Under the pieces are notes generated by a model, which was given only the letters and a program-made list of their open reading frames with translations, was not told the origin of the DNA and did no database searches. A stretch of DNA of 8,188 bases from an uncultured Acidimicrobiia bacterium (GTDB taxonomy: Bacteria; Actinomycetota; Acidimicrobiia; UBA5794): positions 1 through 8,188 of the forward strand of contig CAJQOW010000067.1 in assembly GCA_905480055.1 (NCBI GenBank), written 5' to 3'. Made by a program: the position numbers and the translations under genes. Positions 1 through 5,168 of this stretch are shown here, piece after piece; the stretch's first letter is position 1, and the number at the start of each line of letters is the position of its first letter.

Positions 1-30
1 CGTCGTTGGAGGCGTCGTAGGCTCCTCGCG

Positions 31-606
31 ATGACAAGCGCCATGCCTTCAACCCTCGACGCTGGCGCACTGCGGCTGCGTCGCTTCCGTGCCGAAGACG
101 CCGACCAAGTCCTCGATGCCGTCCGGGAATCGGGGACAGCACTGTCCATGTACGAGACATGGGCACGACCGCCGTTCCGTCACGCCGACGCAGTCGAGTA
201 CGTCGGGTGGTGGACGGCTGGGTGGGAGGACCGCACGAGCTACTTCTACGCCGCTGCGAAGGACCAGCGTCTCATCGGAGCGTGCGGATTGTTCGGGCTC
301 GACCTCGATGCAGGTGAGGCCTCCCTCGGGTTCTGGATTCGGAGCTCACAAACCGGTCGCGGCTATGCCAGTCTCTCTGCTCATCACCTTGCCGACGCCA
401 CCTTCGCCTCGCTGGGGCTGCACCGGATCGAGATGCGAGTCGCAACAGGAAACGCCGCAAGCCTCAGGGTGTGTAGCAAGATCGGAGCGATCGAGGACCG
501 CCTGGTGCCAGATGGCCTGGAACTCGACGGCGACCGCCACGACGCGATTGTCCTGAGTCTGTGGCCCGAGGTTGACGAACAACCCGGTTCGACCTTCGCT
601 CCCTAG
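31..606 (+). CDS. GNAT N-acetyltransferase, RimJ/RimL type
   Basis: Predicted 191-residue acetyl-CoA-dependent N-acetyltransferase of the RimJ/RimL branch, which acetylates protein N-termini or small amines; the substrate cannot be told from sequence. The N-terminal strand (LRLRRFRAEDADQV, about 14-27) is the usual opening of this branch. The acetyl-CoA loop is GRGYA at 109-113 after a strand LGFWIRS (99-105). The C-terminal signature runs from RIEMRV (132-137) through N141 and S144 to K150-G152, the typical N-x-x-S-x-x-x-x-x-K-x-G arrangement. ATG31 is used because it is the first in-frame start after the window edge; ATG43 is an alternative, and no ideal ribosome site precedes either (a GGAGG at 8-12 is too far away). 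The frame stays open to position 1, so a start outside the window cannot be excluded. It converges on the lipoprotein gene with overlapping stop codons. Confidence 0.85.
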   Translation: MTSAMPSTLDAGALRLRRFRAEDADQVLDAVRESGTALSMYETWARPPFRHADAVEYVGWWTAGWEDRTSYFYAAAKDQRLIGACGLFGLDLDAGEASLGFWIRSSQTGRGYASLSAHHLADATFASLGLHRIEMRVATGNAASLRVCSKIGAIEDRLVPDGLELDGDRHDAIVLSLWPEVDEQPGSTFAP

Positions 607-1058
607 GAACCGGTCTCGAGCCTTGCGATCGCACAGGTCTGTGCTGAGAGAATTCCGTTGGTGGCGTTGGTAACGATCACGTCGGTGTTCTCACCCCAGT
701 TCGAGATCGTCTTCGCTATCTCGTCGACAGACACGACGCCGACATACTCGGTCGGCCAATTCCCCGCCCGAATCGCCCACGTTCCGTAGTCCTCGTCGTT
801 CGCTCCAACGACGCCGGCGGCGACGATCCACACGTCGGGGTAGTCGGTCGATTTCACGGAGAAGCCCCACGGGAGGTCAATGCCCTCAACGGTGACGCCG
901 GTCTGGAGATAGTCAAGCACTTGCTGATCAACAACCTCGCAACGCTCTGGATCCTCAGGAAGACCCGTGCCCGGTGTCGTCCCGGTATCGATCGTGTCCG
1001 TAGAACAGGCAGCAACAACGAGCATGAGTGCCGCTGTCAAGAAAATCAATCGACGCAT
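603..1058 (-). CDS. small secreted lipoprotein, function unknown
   Basis: A 151-residue protein with a textbook lipoprotein signal: MRR, a hydrophobic stretch (4-15) and the lipobox VAAC with the lipidated cysteine at residue 18. It should be exported by Sec and anchored to the outer face of the cytoplasmic membrane. After a Ser/Thr/Asp/Gly-rich linker (19-37) comes a small globular domain with two further cysteines (C40 and C142) that could form a disulfide. I do not recognise a family. The start at 1058 is chosen over an upstream in-frame GTG at 1082 because AAGGAGG lies 5 nt before it and it puts the basic residues directly at the front of the signal peptide. It lies 79 nt downstream of rdgB on the same strand and could be the last gene of that operon or have its own promoter. 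Confidence 0.8.
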   Translation of the reverse strand: MRRLIFLTAALMLVVAACSTDTIDTGTTPGTGLPEDPERCEVVDQQVLDYLQTGVTVEGIDLPWGFSVKSTDYPDVWIVAAGVVGANDEDYGTWAIRAGNWPTEYVGVVSVDEIAKTISNWGENTDVIVTNATNGILSAQTCAIARLETGS

Positions 1059-1063
1059 TCGGG

Positions 1064-1070
1064 CCTCCTT
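1064..1070 (-). promoter_or_regulatory. Shine-Dalgarno AAGGAGG of the lipoprotein gene
   Basis: On the minus strand AAGGAGG is followed by CCCGA and then the ATG at 1058. It decides between that ATG and the in-frame GTG at 1082, which has no comparable site. Confidence 0.7.
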
Positions 1071-1080
1071 CGAGTGTGTC

Positions 1081-1086
1081 ACCCTA
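1081..1086 (-). promoter_or_regulatory. possible -10 box (TAGGGT) for the lipoprotein gene
   Basis: TAGGGT on the minus strand fits the TANNNT pattern of actinobacterial -10 boxes and lies 22 nt before the chosen start codon, a reasonable leader length. No convincing -35 box is seen at the right distance, so this is weak. The 79-nt gap (1059-1137) shows no clear rho-independent terminator for rdgB. Confidence 0.2.
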
Positions 1087-1137
1087 ACGTGGCCTGATTC
1101 GAAGCGCCGAGATGAGGCGTGTCGCCACAGGGATCAC

Positions 1138-1716
1138 TCAGGCCATCGCGTCAGCCAGCGCCCGCAGCGCAAGCGCGCGGTGACTGATGACGTTCTTCTC
1201 CTCAGCGGGTATCTCGGCGAGTGTTCTCCCATCAACCTCAAACACGGGGTCGTAGCCGAAGCCGCCGTCGCCGCGCCGCTGATGCGTGATGCGGCCTTCG
1301 AGCACGCCCTCTACAACCAGCTCGTCACCGCTCGGGGTGACCATTGCAACGGCCGTCCGGAAACGCGCGGACCGCCTTTGCTCGCCTTCCATCTCGGCGA
1401 GCAGCTTCGCCACGTTCTGCTCGTATGAGGAAGCCTCTCCGGCGTACCGCGCCGTGTGAACTCCCGGAGCGCCGCCGAGCGCATCAACCTCGAGACCGGT
1501 GTCATCTGCAACGGCTGCATGCCCCGTCGCGGTGACGACAGCTCTGGCCTTCAGCAATGCATTCCCCTCGAGCGTGTCTTCTGTCTCATCCACGTCGTCC
1601 CACACATGACCGGGGATGACCACGACCGGAGGATCGAGATCACCGAGGACCGCGGCCATTTCCGCGATCTTGTCGGGGTTCTTCGACGCCACCACTACGC
1701 CGTGGGGCCCGGCCAC
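1138..1716 (-). CDS. rdgB: XTP/dITP pyrophosphatase (RdgB/HAM1 family)
   Basis: A 192-residue nucleoside triphosphate pyrophosphohydrolase that hydrolyses XTP, ITP and dITP to monophosphates, keeping deaminated purines out of DNA and RNA; cytosolic, normally a dimer. Family motifs are all present: ASKNPDK (10-16, triphosphate loop), the E50/N52 segment with NALLKARA (52-59), ADDTGLEVDALGG (70-82) with the metal/catalytic Asp pair D71-D72, GVHTARYAG (85-93), the base-recognition GGFGYDPVF (151-159) and EEKNVISHR (172-180). Length is normal. The start is a GTG at 1716-1714; its first base is the last base of the rph stop codon (TAGTG), so translation is probably coupled to rph. The rph-rdgB pairing is widely conserved in Actinobacteria and elsewhere. 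Confidence 0.96.
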   Translation of the reverse strand: MAGPHGVVVASKNPDKIAEMAAVLGDLDPPVVVIPGHVWDDVDETEDTLEGNALLKARAVVTATGHAAVADDTGLEVDALGGAPGVHTARYAGEASSYEQNVAKLLAEMEGEQRRSARFRTAVAMVTPSGDELVVEGVLEGRITHQRRGDGGFGYDPVFEVDGRTLAEIPAEEKNVISHRALALRALADAMA

Positions 1717-2414
1717 TACCGATCCTCGTTCTGGATCGCCACAAGCTCGTCGATCCCGGATGCGGCATAGTCCAACATCTGGTTCAGCAGGTCCCTGCTG
1801 AACGGCTCACCCTCAGCAGTGCCCTGGACCTCGATGAGGTCGCCGTCCCCGGTCATCACGACGTTGGCATCCACGTCCACAGCGACGTCCTCGGGATAGT
1901 CGAGATCAAGCAACGCAGCACCGTCCATCACGCCAACCGAGATCGCCGCAACGTTGCGGACGATCGGGTTTGCATCCATCTTTCCCTCTGCAACCCACAG
2001 GTCGAACGCATCGGCAAGCGCTATCCACGCTCCGGTGATCGAGGCAGTGCGCGTTCCACCGTCGGCTTGGAGAACGTCGCAGTCGATGCGAGCCGTGACG
2101 GGGCCCATGGCCGACATGTCCACGGCTGCCCGGAGGGACCGACCGATCAAACGTTGGATCTCTTTGGTCCTTCCACCGTTGATCGAACTGCGGCGAATGC
2201 GGTCTGGGCTGGATCCCGGGAGCATCGAATACTCTGCCGTCACCCAGCCCTTGCCCGAGTCACGCATCCACGGGGGCACATCGGTGTCGAGCGAGACCGT
2301 ACACAACACCCTGGTCCGCCCCATTTCGATCAGGACCGACCCTGGGGTCATCTCGGTGTAACCGCGGGTCACCTTCACGGTTCGCAGCTCGTCTGGCCGT
2401 CGTTCTGTCCTCAT
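1716..2414 (-). CDS. rph: ribonuclease PH
   Basis: A 232-residue phosphorolytic 3'-5' exoribonuclease that trims tRNA precursors and other RNAs using inorganic phosphate, acting in the cytosol as a hexameric ring. Signatures visible: the N-terminal RxDELR-like MRTERRPDELR (1-11), GWVTAEYSMLPGS (56-68), GGRTKEIQRLIGRSLRA (80-96) carrying the conserved arginines of the active site, DCDVLQADGGTRTASITGA (111-129), the acidic DLDYPEDVAVDVD stretch (170-182) and EVQGTAEGEPFSR (195-207). Length is slightly short but within the family range. ATG2414 is preceded by GGAG with a 6-nt spacer, lying across the end of the MBL gene, whose stop is only 3 nt upstream. Confidence 0.96.
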   Translation of the reverse strand: MRTERRPDELRTVKVTRGYTEMTPGSVLIEMGRTRVLCTVSLDTDVPPWMRDSGKGWVTAEYSMLPGSSPDRIRRSSINGGRTKEIQRLIGRSLRAAVDMSAMGPVTARIDCDVLQADGGTRTASITGAWIALADAFDLWVAEGKMDANPIVRNVAAISVGVMDGAALLDLDYPEDVAVDVDANVVMTGDGDLIEVQGTAEGEPFSRDLLNQMLDYAASGIDELVAIQNEDR

Positions 2415-2417
2415 GTG

Positions 2418-3170
2418 TTACTCCGTTGTGAATGTGGTTCCGGGCGCTGCATAGTCAATGGGTCCTGCAAATGCACTCGATGCCTGATCAATCGTGAGCT
2501 GCGGGTCGTGGGTGAACGGTATGTGCGTGACAGCCAGTACCGAGGCGCCAGCGATTGCGGCAATCTCCCCTGCCTCCCTCGCGGTCAGGTGGTAGGCATA
2601 GGTCGATGCGTCTCTCGTACCCTGCATTGAGGCCTCGCAGAGGAGGAGGTCAGTGCCCGTGGCAAGCTCGATGAGGTCGCCGCCCGGCCCGGTATCACCC
2701 GAGTACACGATGCGGGACCTTCCATCGTCGATGCGGGTGACGACGGCGGGCACCGGATGCACTGCTTGCCCGAAGCGCAACGACAGCGCTCCCACCTCGG
2801 CCACATCTCCGGGCTCGACTTCGCGAAATTCCAAAACCCGATGCAGCACATGGTCGTCATCGGCACCAACGAACCCCGCTACCAGATCACGCATCCCAGG
2901 CGGTGCGTACACGGGGAGCGCCACTGACGCTCCAAGGCCGTAGGCGAGGTAGCCGAACAGCCCAAGGATGTCAGCAGAGTGATCGACGTGCCTATGCGAA
3001 ATCACCACCGCATCAAGGCCTTCCGGGTCGAGGCGCTTCGCAAGCTCGGCGAACGTGCCCGGACCGCAATCCACCCACACAGCCGCGTCCCCGGCGTGAA
3101 CCAGGTAGCCCGAGCCAGGGTTTCCGGGTGACGGACCCGACGCATTCGATCCGAGGACGGTGAGGTTCAT
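2418..3170 (-). CDS. MBL-fold hydrolase, RNase Z-like / Rv1339-type phosphodiesterase
   Basis: A 250-residue metallo-beta-lactamase-fold phosphodiesterase. The metal ligands are complete: HRHVDH at 59-64, H138, SGDT with D159, H194 in the tRNase Z-style motif YHLTAREAGEIA, and H216 in THIPF. Family knowledge: the protein directly upstream of rph in Mycobacterium (Rv1339) belongs to this group and has been reported as an atypical class II cyclic-nucleotide phosphodiesterase; genuine RNase Z has a similar core plus an exosite arm for tRNA that I do not see here. The product is therefore probably a small-molecule (cyclic nucleotide) phosphodiesterase, with RNase Z activity the alternative. The start at 3170 is chosen over an ORF start at 3332 because it begins exactly at the first beta strand (MNLTVLGS) and forms an ATGA overlap with the preceding membrane-protein gene. 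Confidence 0.88.
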   Translation of the reverse strand: MNLTVLGSNASGPSPGNPGSGYLVHAGDAAVWVDCGPGTFAELAKRLDPEGLDAVVISHRHVDHSADILGLFGYLAYGLGASVALPVYAPPGMRDLVAGFVGADDDHVLHRVLEFREVEPGDVAEVGALSLRFGQAVHPVPAVVTRIDDGRSRIVYSGDTGPGGDLIELATGTDLLLCEASMQGTRDASTYAYHLTAREAGEIAAIAGASVLAVTHIPFTHDPQLTIDQASSAFAGPIDYAAPGTTFTTE

Positions 3171-3448
3171 GGTCCCCAGTCCAGCGCCATCGCACCCAGT
3201 CCGATGACCAACATCCACACCACGGCCATGGTCGTGCCGACGAACGTCGGCATCATGAAGTTCGTCGCGAATGCCCGCCACGACCACACCGAAAGCACTA
3301 CGAGCGCCACGAGCAACAGGCCAACTACCCATGTCGGTGCGATCGGGAAGGAGATGATGATCATCAGCCCGGCGAAGGCCTGCAGCCCAGCCCCTACGTA
3401 TCCGAAGAGGGTGCGGTACGCCTCTCGGTTGTGTTCGGATCGGGCCAT
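3167..3448 (-). CDS. small membrane protein, three predicted helices
   Basis: A 93-residue protein of unknown family. A charged N-terminal tail (MARSEHNREAYR) is followed by three hydrophobic segments at about 14-34, 39-57 and 68-88, with a short basic connection (SWRAF) between the second and third, so it should be an integral membrane protein. It starts 9 nt after the JAMM gene stops and its stop overlaps the MBL start (ATGA), so it is embedded in the operon and likely to be co-translated. No strong ribosome site is seen before ATG3448, which fits coupling to the gene in front. I cannot assign a function; in Mycobacterium the corresponding interval holds a rhomboid protease and murI, and this protein lacks any rhomboid Ser/His motif. 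Confidence 0.75.
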   Translation of the reverse strand: MARSEHNREAYRTLFGYVGAGLQAFAGLMIIISFPIAPTWVVGLLLVALVVLSVWSWRAFATNFMMPTFVGTTMAVVWMLVIGLGAMALDWGP

Positions 3449-3457
3449 TCGGCGATT

Positions 3458-4069
3458 CTATGTGCCGACGTCAAGCGACACTTCCACGGGATCGCGCTCG
3501 AGGTACCGGAATGCCCGCAGGGACGGCTTCCTCCCGGTCACGGGCCCAATGATGAAGTGCACCCAATCTGGGTCTCCCCCACCGTCGATATCGGCTGGGG
3601 AAGGGAGAGGTTCCGAGCTGACGTGGCTGTGGAACACGCCGCCGATCGTCCATCCCATGGATGCGGCGAACCCCATCGCTCCGTAGTGCTCTCCCGGGTC
3701 GATCGTGAACCTGCTCGGGCTCTCGTCGATATTCGTCAGGCACGAGACAAAGGCGAGGTCGCCGTCGTCCCCGAACATAACCAGCCCACACGCTTCGTGG
3801 GGCAGCGAACCGAGAGCGTGGACCGCCATGGCACGGGCGGCTTCCCGAGGTACAAACAACCGTTCGACGCCCAGGCTGTCCAACGCGTCGTCGAGATCCG
3901 CCTCGTCGACTTCCAGCCGCACTCCGTACTCGCGATAGAAACCTGGGTTCAGTCCGCCTTCGTTGTCGACCCGCACCACCGACGAGATCCCGTCAGCGGC
4001 GAGCCTCGCCCTGCCGATCTCGGCATCAGAAACATACGGGTACGTGTGGACAGTGACAAGCGCCGTCAT
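3458..4069 (-). CDS. DUF2007-JAMM fusion metallopeptidase (Mec-like)
   Basis: A 203-residue two-domain protein. Residues about 4-66 resemble the DUF2007 'putative signal-transducing protein' fold: VTVHTYPYVSDAEIGRARL, an AADGISSVVRVD strand, then VRLEVDEADLDDALDSL. Residues about 71-198 are a JAMM/MPN (M67) zinc peptidase with every catalytic element: E92 in PHEACGL, H147-S-H149, S157 and D160 (HxH-x7-S-x2-D). The relative in Mycobacterium, Mec, is a stand-alone domain of about 140 residues that releases cysteine from the ubiquitin-like sulfur carrier CysO; this activity is a plausible but unproven inference here, because no cysO or cysM is adjacent. Start ATG4069 makes an ATGA overlap with the upstream MDMPI-family gene; the longer reading frame to 4165 runs into that gene and is rejected. 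Confidence 0.87.
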   Translation of the reverse strand: MTALVTVHTYPYVSDAEIGRARLAADGISSVVRVDNEGGLNPGFYREYGVRLEVDEADLDDALDSLGVERLFVPREAARAMAVHALGSLPHEACGLVMFGDDGDLAFVSCLTNIDESPSRFTIDPGEHYGAMGFAASMGWTIGGVFHSHVSSEPLPSPADIDGGGDPDWVHFIIGPVTGRKPSLRAFRYLERDPVEVSLDVGT

Positions 4070-4854
4070 TGGGTCGCTTGGGCTGCAATGTCCCTCACCT
4101 GCGCCACAAGATCCGAGTCTCCACTGACCGCACCGGATGGCAGGTCTCCCCGCCCCCACAGCCACAGGTCAAGCGCCGATCCGTCGGTGTCGATCACCGT
4201 ATCGGGCTGGCCGTCATCGAACACGAGCGTTCCGAGATCGGTGTACTTCTCGCCCGAACGTGGCGATGTTCCCGAGAATGTCGCCGTTCTGAGCCGCCAC
4301 GATCGGTCACCAGCTCTGAGCTCGAAAACCCGATCCTTCGGAGTGACGGTGCCCCAGGCCGGACCTCCCACCAAGGACTCGTTGATCACCTCGTCGGCGC
4401 CGTCGACAGCGAGCTCCTGATCGAGCTCGGGCACCAATCCACCCGCAAGTTCAGCATCCGCCCGGTGAATCGCGGTTTCGTGCGCCATCCGCCGCACCCA
4501 CCAGCGGGCCGAATGCTCATGAACACACCACGTCCACGCCGGTTGCGTCAGGTCAGCGTTGCGCAGCACGGTGACGAGGTCCGCCACCCCTTCTTCAAAC
4601 CACACGATGAGGTCGGCTCCGAACGGCCCATGGGGTCTCTCGGGTTGGCTGTCGACCCAAGCATCTCGCACGAGGGCAGCCTTGTGACGGTGGACGATCC
4701 CGGTGTGCACGATCAGCTCTCTCAGGTCCCAGTCCGGGCACGACGGCACGGGTGAGTCGAGAGGAACGATGTCAGCGATCGCTGCCATGGTCGCGGCGTC
4801 CCGCTCCACGGAACGCAGGTATGCGTCGGTATCAAGCCAGGTGTCTTCGCTCAT
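4066..4854 (-). CDS. maleylpyruvate isomerase-family mycothiol-dependent enzyme
   Basis: A 262-residue DinB-fold protein of the MDMPI family. The N-terminal four-helix domain (about 8-135) carries the zinc ligands H50 (ELIVHTG), E126 and H130 (MAHETAIHRADAE); the entry motif VPSCPDWDLRELIVH (36-50) is diagnostic. The C-terminal domain (about 150-258) ends in the ALDLWLWGRGD segment typical of the MDMPI C-terminal domain. The characterised corynebacterial member isomerises maleylpyruvate using mycothiol, but most homologues have unknown substrates, so only a mycothiol-dependent transferase or isomerase is claimed. It is the first gene of the six-gene minus-strand operon. ATG4854 has AGGA 7 nt upstream, and the structured leader described at 4889-5087 precedes it. 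Confidence 0.9.
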   Translation of the reverse strand: MSEDTWLDTDAYLRSVERDAATMAAIADIVPLDSPVPSCPDWDLRELIVHTGIVHRHKAALVRDAWVDSQPERPHGPFGADLIVWFEEGVADLVTVLRNADLTQPAWTWCVHEHSARWWVRRMAHETAIHRADAELAGGLVPELDQELAVDGADEVINESLVGGPAWGTVTPKDRVFELRAGDRSWRLRTATFSGTSPRSGEKYTDLGTLVFDDGQPDTVIDTDGSALDLWLWGRGDLPSGAVSGDSDLVAQVRDIAAQATQ

Positions 4855-4888
4855 GCACGCATCCTATCCGAGCACCGCGGGCGCGTAA

Positions 4889-4950
4889 GAACCCGGAGCG
4901 TCTTCGACTTTCGTCGCCGCACAGGACCTTGCGTGCGGGGCTCCGGGTTC
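4889..4950 (-). ncRNA. predicted three-way-junction leader RNA element
   Basis: Read as minus-strand RNA, a perfect 11-bp outer helix (GAACCCGGAGC at 4950-4940 with GCUCCGGGUUC at 4899-4889) encloses two hairpins placed one after the other. The first is CCGCAC (4938-4933) with GUGCGG (4922-4917) around the 10-nt loop GCAAGGUCCU; the second is CGAC-GAAA-GUCG (4916-4905). The GAAA tetraloop exists only in the minus-strand transcript, which supports this direction. The loop sequence GGUCC (4928-4924) can pair with GGACC (4959-4955) just outside the outer helix, a possible pseudoknot, and its UCCU can pair with the AGGA ribosome site of the downstream gene. It is not followed by a U tract, so it does not look like an intrinsic terminator. 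I cannot match it to a known riboswitch; hand folding only, no covariation. Confidence 0.4.
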
Positions 4951-5014
4951 CGGTGGTCCGAGTTGAAGTCGCTACCTACCTCATGGAGAGGAGCGCAACC
5001 TCGTGGATCACAGT

Positions 5015-5036
5015 TGGTCGCGCTAGCGCTCGACCA
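5015..5036 (-). promoter_or_regulatory. hairpin spanning the stop codon of the 14-codon frame
   Basis: On the minus strand TGGTCG (5036-5031) can pair with CGACCA (5020-5015), or GGTC plus GCG can pair with CGC plus GACC around a CTAG tetraloop that contains the TAG stop codon of the small frame. The core GCGCTAGCGC (5020-5029) is palindromic, so a protein-bound operator is an alternative reading. The strand is assigned because the small frame and its ribosome site are on the minus strand. Confidence 0.35.
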
Positions 5037-5067
5037 CCTCCGGGGTCCTCAAAGAACATTCAGACAT
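5023..5067 (-). CDS. candidate 14-residue leader peptide
   Basis: The frame ATG5067 to TAG5023 encodes MSECSLRTPEVVER. It is supported chiefly by the ribosome site in front of it, the most complete one in the window. The first codons (TCT, GAA, TGT, TCT, TTG, AGG) are low-GC and rare-looking beside the neighbouring genes, which suggests constraint at the RNA level rather than on an ordinary protein. It lies 168 nt before the MDMPI gene at the head of the minus-strand operon. A single Cys codon (TGU, codon 4) is present; the operon may concern cysteine and mycothiol, so a regulatory leader is conceivable, but known cysteine attenuators carry several Cys codons. It could also be chance: 14 codons carry little coding evidence. 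Confidence 0.4.
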   Translation of the reverse strand: MSECSLRTPEVVER

Positions 5068-5082
5068 GTTTGGACCACCTCC
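5032..5082 (-). repeat. direct repeat of GGAGGTGGTC, 41 nt apart
   Basis: The decamer GGAGGTGGTC occurs on the minus strand at 5082-5073, inside the ribosome site of the small frame, and again at 5041-5032, inside the small frame itself (codons for PEVV). A segment complementary to eight bases of the first copy (GGACCACC, 4959-4952) lies downstream, so the first copy can pair with it fully and the second nearly so. This looks like mutually exclusive pairing, but it is inferred by eye. Confidence 0.5.
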
Positions 5083-5087
5083 TTTCT
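5072..5087 (-). promoter_or_regulatory. extended Shine-Dalgarno of the 14-codon frame
   Basis: AGAAAGGAGGTGGTCC on the minus strand matches the full reverse complement of the usual actinobacterial 16S rRNA 3' end (AGAAAGGAGGTGATCC) at 15 of 16 positions, far beyond the 4-7 bases of a normal site. ATG5067 follows after AAAC, leaving 10 nt between GGAGG and the start codon. Such long complementarity could hold a ribosome or be a target for regulation. Confidence 0.6.
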
Positions 5088-5158
5088 CCGGACCGCAATC
5101 ATGCCACGGAATACCGCATCTGTCATGCATGTATCGTCCGTGGTCGATCAGGGCGAAC

Positions 5159-5163
5159 GGAGG
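5159..5163 (+). promoter_or_regulatory. Shine-Dalgarno GGAGG of the YbaK-like gene
   Basis: GGAGG is followed by CATCA and then GTG5169. It fixes the start of the YbaK-like gene, whose open frame otherwise extends back to 4752 across the divergent MDMPI gene. Confidence 0.8.
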
Positions 5164-5168
5164 CATCA

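Larger units (their letters stand above)
4855..5168. other. divergent intergenic region, 314 nt
   Basis: This gap separates the minus-strand operon (first codon at 4854) from the plus-strand YbaK-like gene (GTG5169). On the minus strand, from right to left, it holds an extended Shine-Dalgarno sequence (5072-5087), a 14-codon frame (5023-5067), a hairpin over its stop codon (5015-5036), an anti-GGUGGUCC segment (4952-4959), a three-way-junction fold (4889-4950) and the AGGA ribosome site of the MDMPI gene (4862-4865). On the plus strand I see only GGAGG before GTG5169, a weak TATCGT -10 candidate at 5132-5137 without a matching -35, and an 8-bp palindrome CATGCATG at 5124-5131. Promoters for both directions must lie roughly within 5088-5168. 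Confidence 0.7.

Noticed and set aside
1059..1137. Terminator between rdgB and the lipoprotein gene.
   Set aside because: Only a 4-bp CGCC/GGCG stem with a 7-nt loop is visible and no U tract follows, so it cannot be supported.
3431..4420. Long plus-strand open frame of 329 residues.
   Set aside because: It is antisense to the JAMM and MDMPI genes, which have full family motifs; its translation is rich in Arg/Pro/Ser/His without a domain, as expected for a shadow frame in GC-rich DNA.
4889..4950. The 11-bp inverted repeat as a rho-independent terminator.
   Set aside because: There is no U tract after the stem on either strand and the enclosed segment is 40 nt with its own hairpins, unlike a simple terminator loop.
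4985..5026. Plus-strand leader peptide candidate: GAGAGGAG followed by GTG at 5003 and a 7-codon frame (VDHSWSR) ending in the CTAG palindrome.
   Set aside because: Only one Trp codon, a GTG start, and it lies antisense to the better-supported minus-strand leader; the gene it would control is not involved in Trp synthesis.
5071..5087. On the plus strand TGGACCACCTCCTTTCT looks like the 3' end of 16S rRNA.
   Set aside because: Nothing upstream resembles the rest of 16S rRNA. Read on the other strand it is simply an extended Shine-Dalgarno sequence followed by ATG and a short frame, which explains the match better.
4752..5168. N-terminal extension of the YbaK-like protein back to 4752.
   Set aside because: It would run across the MDMPI gene on the other strand, has no recognisable domain, and GTG5169 has an ideal ribosome site and matches the family's N-terminus.
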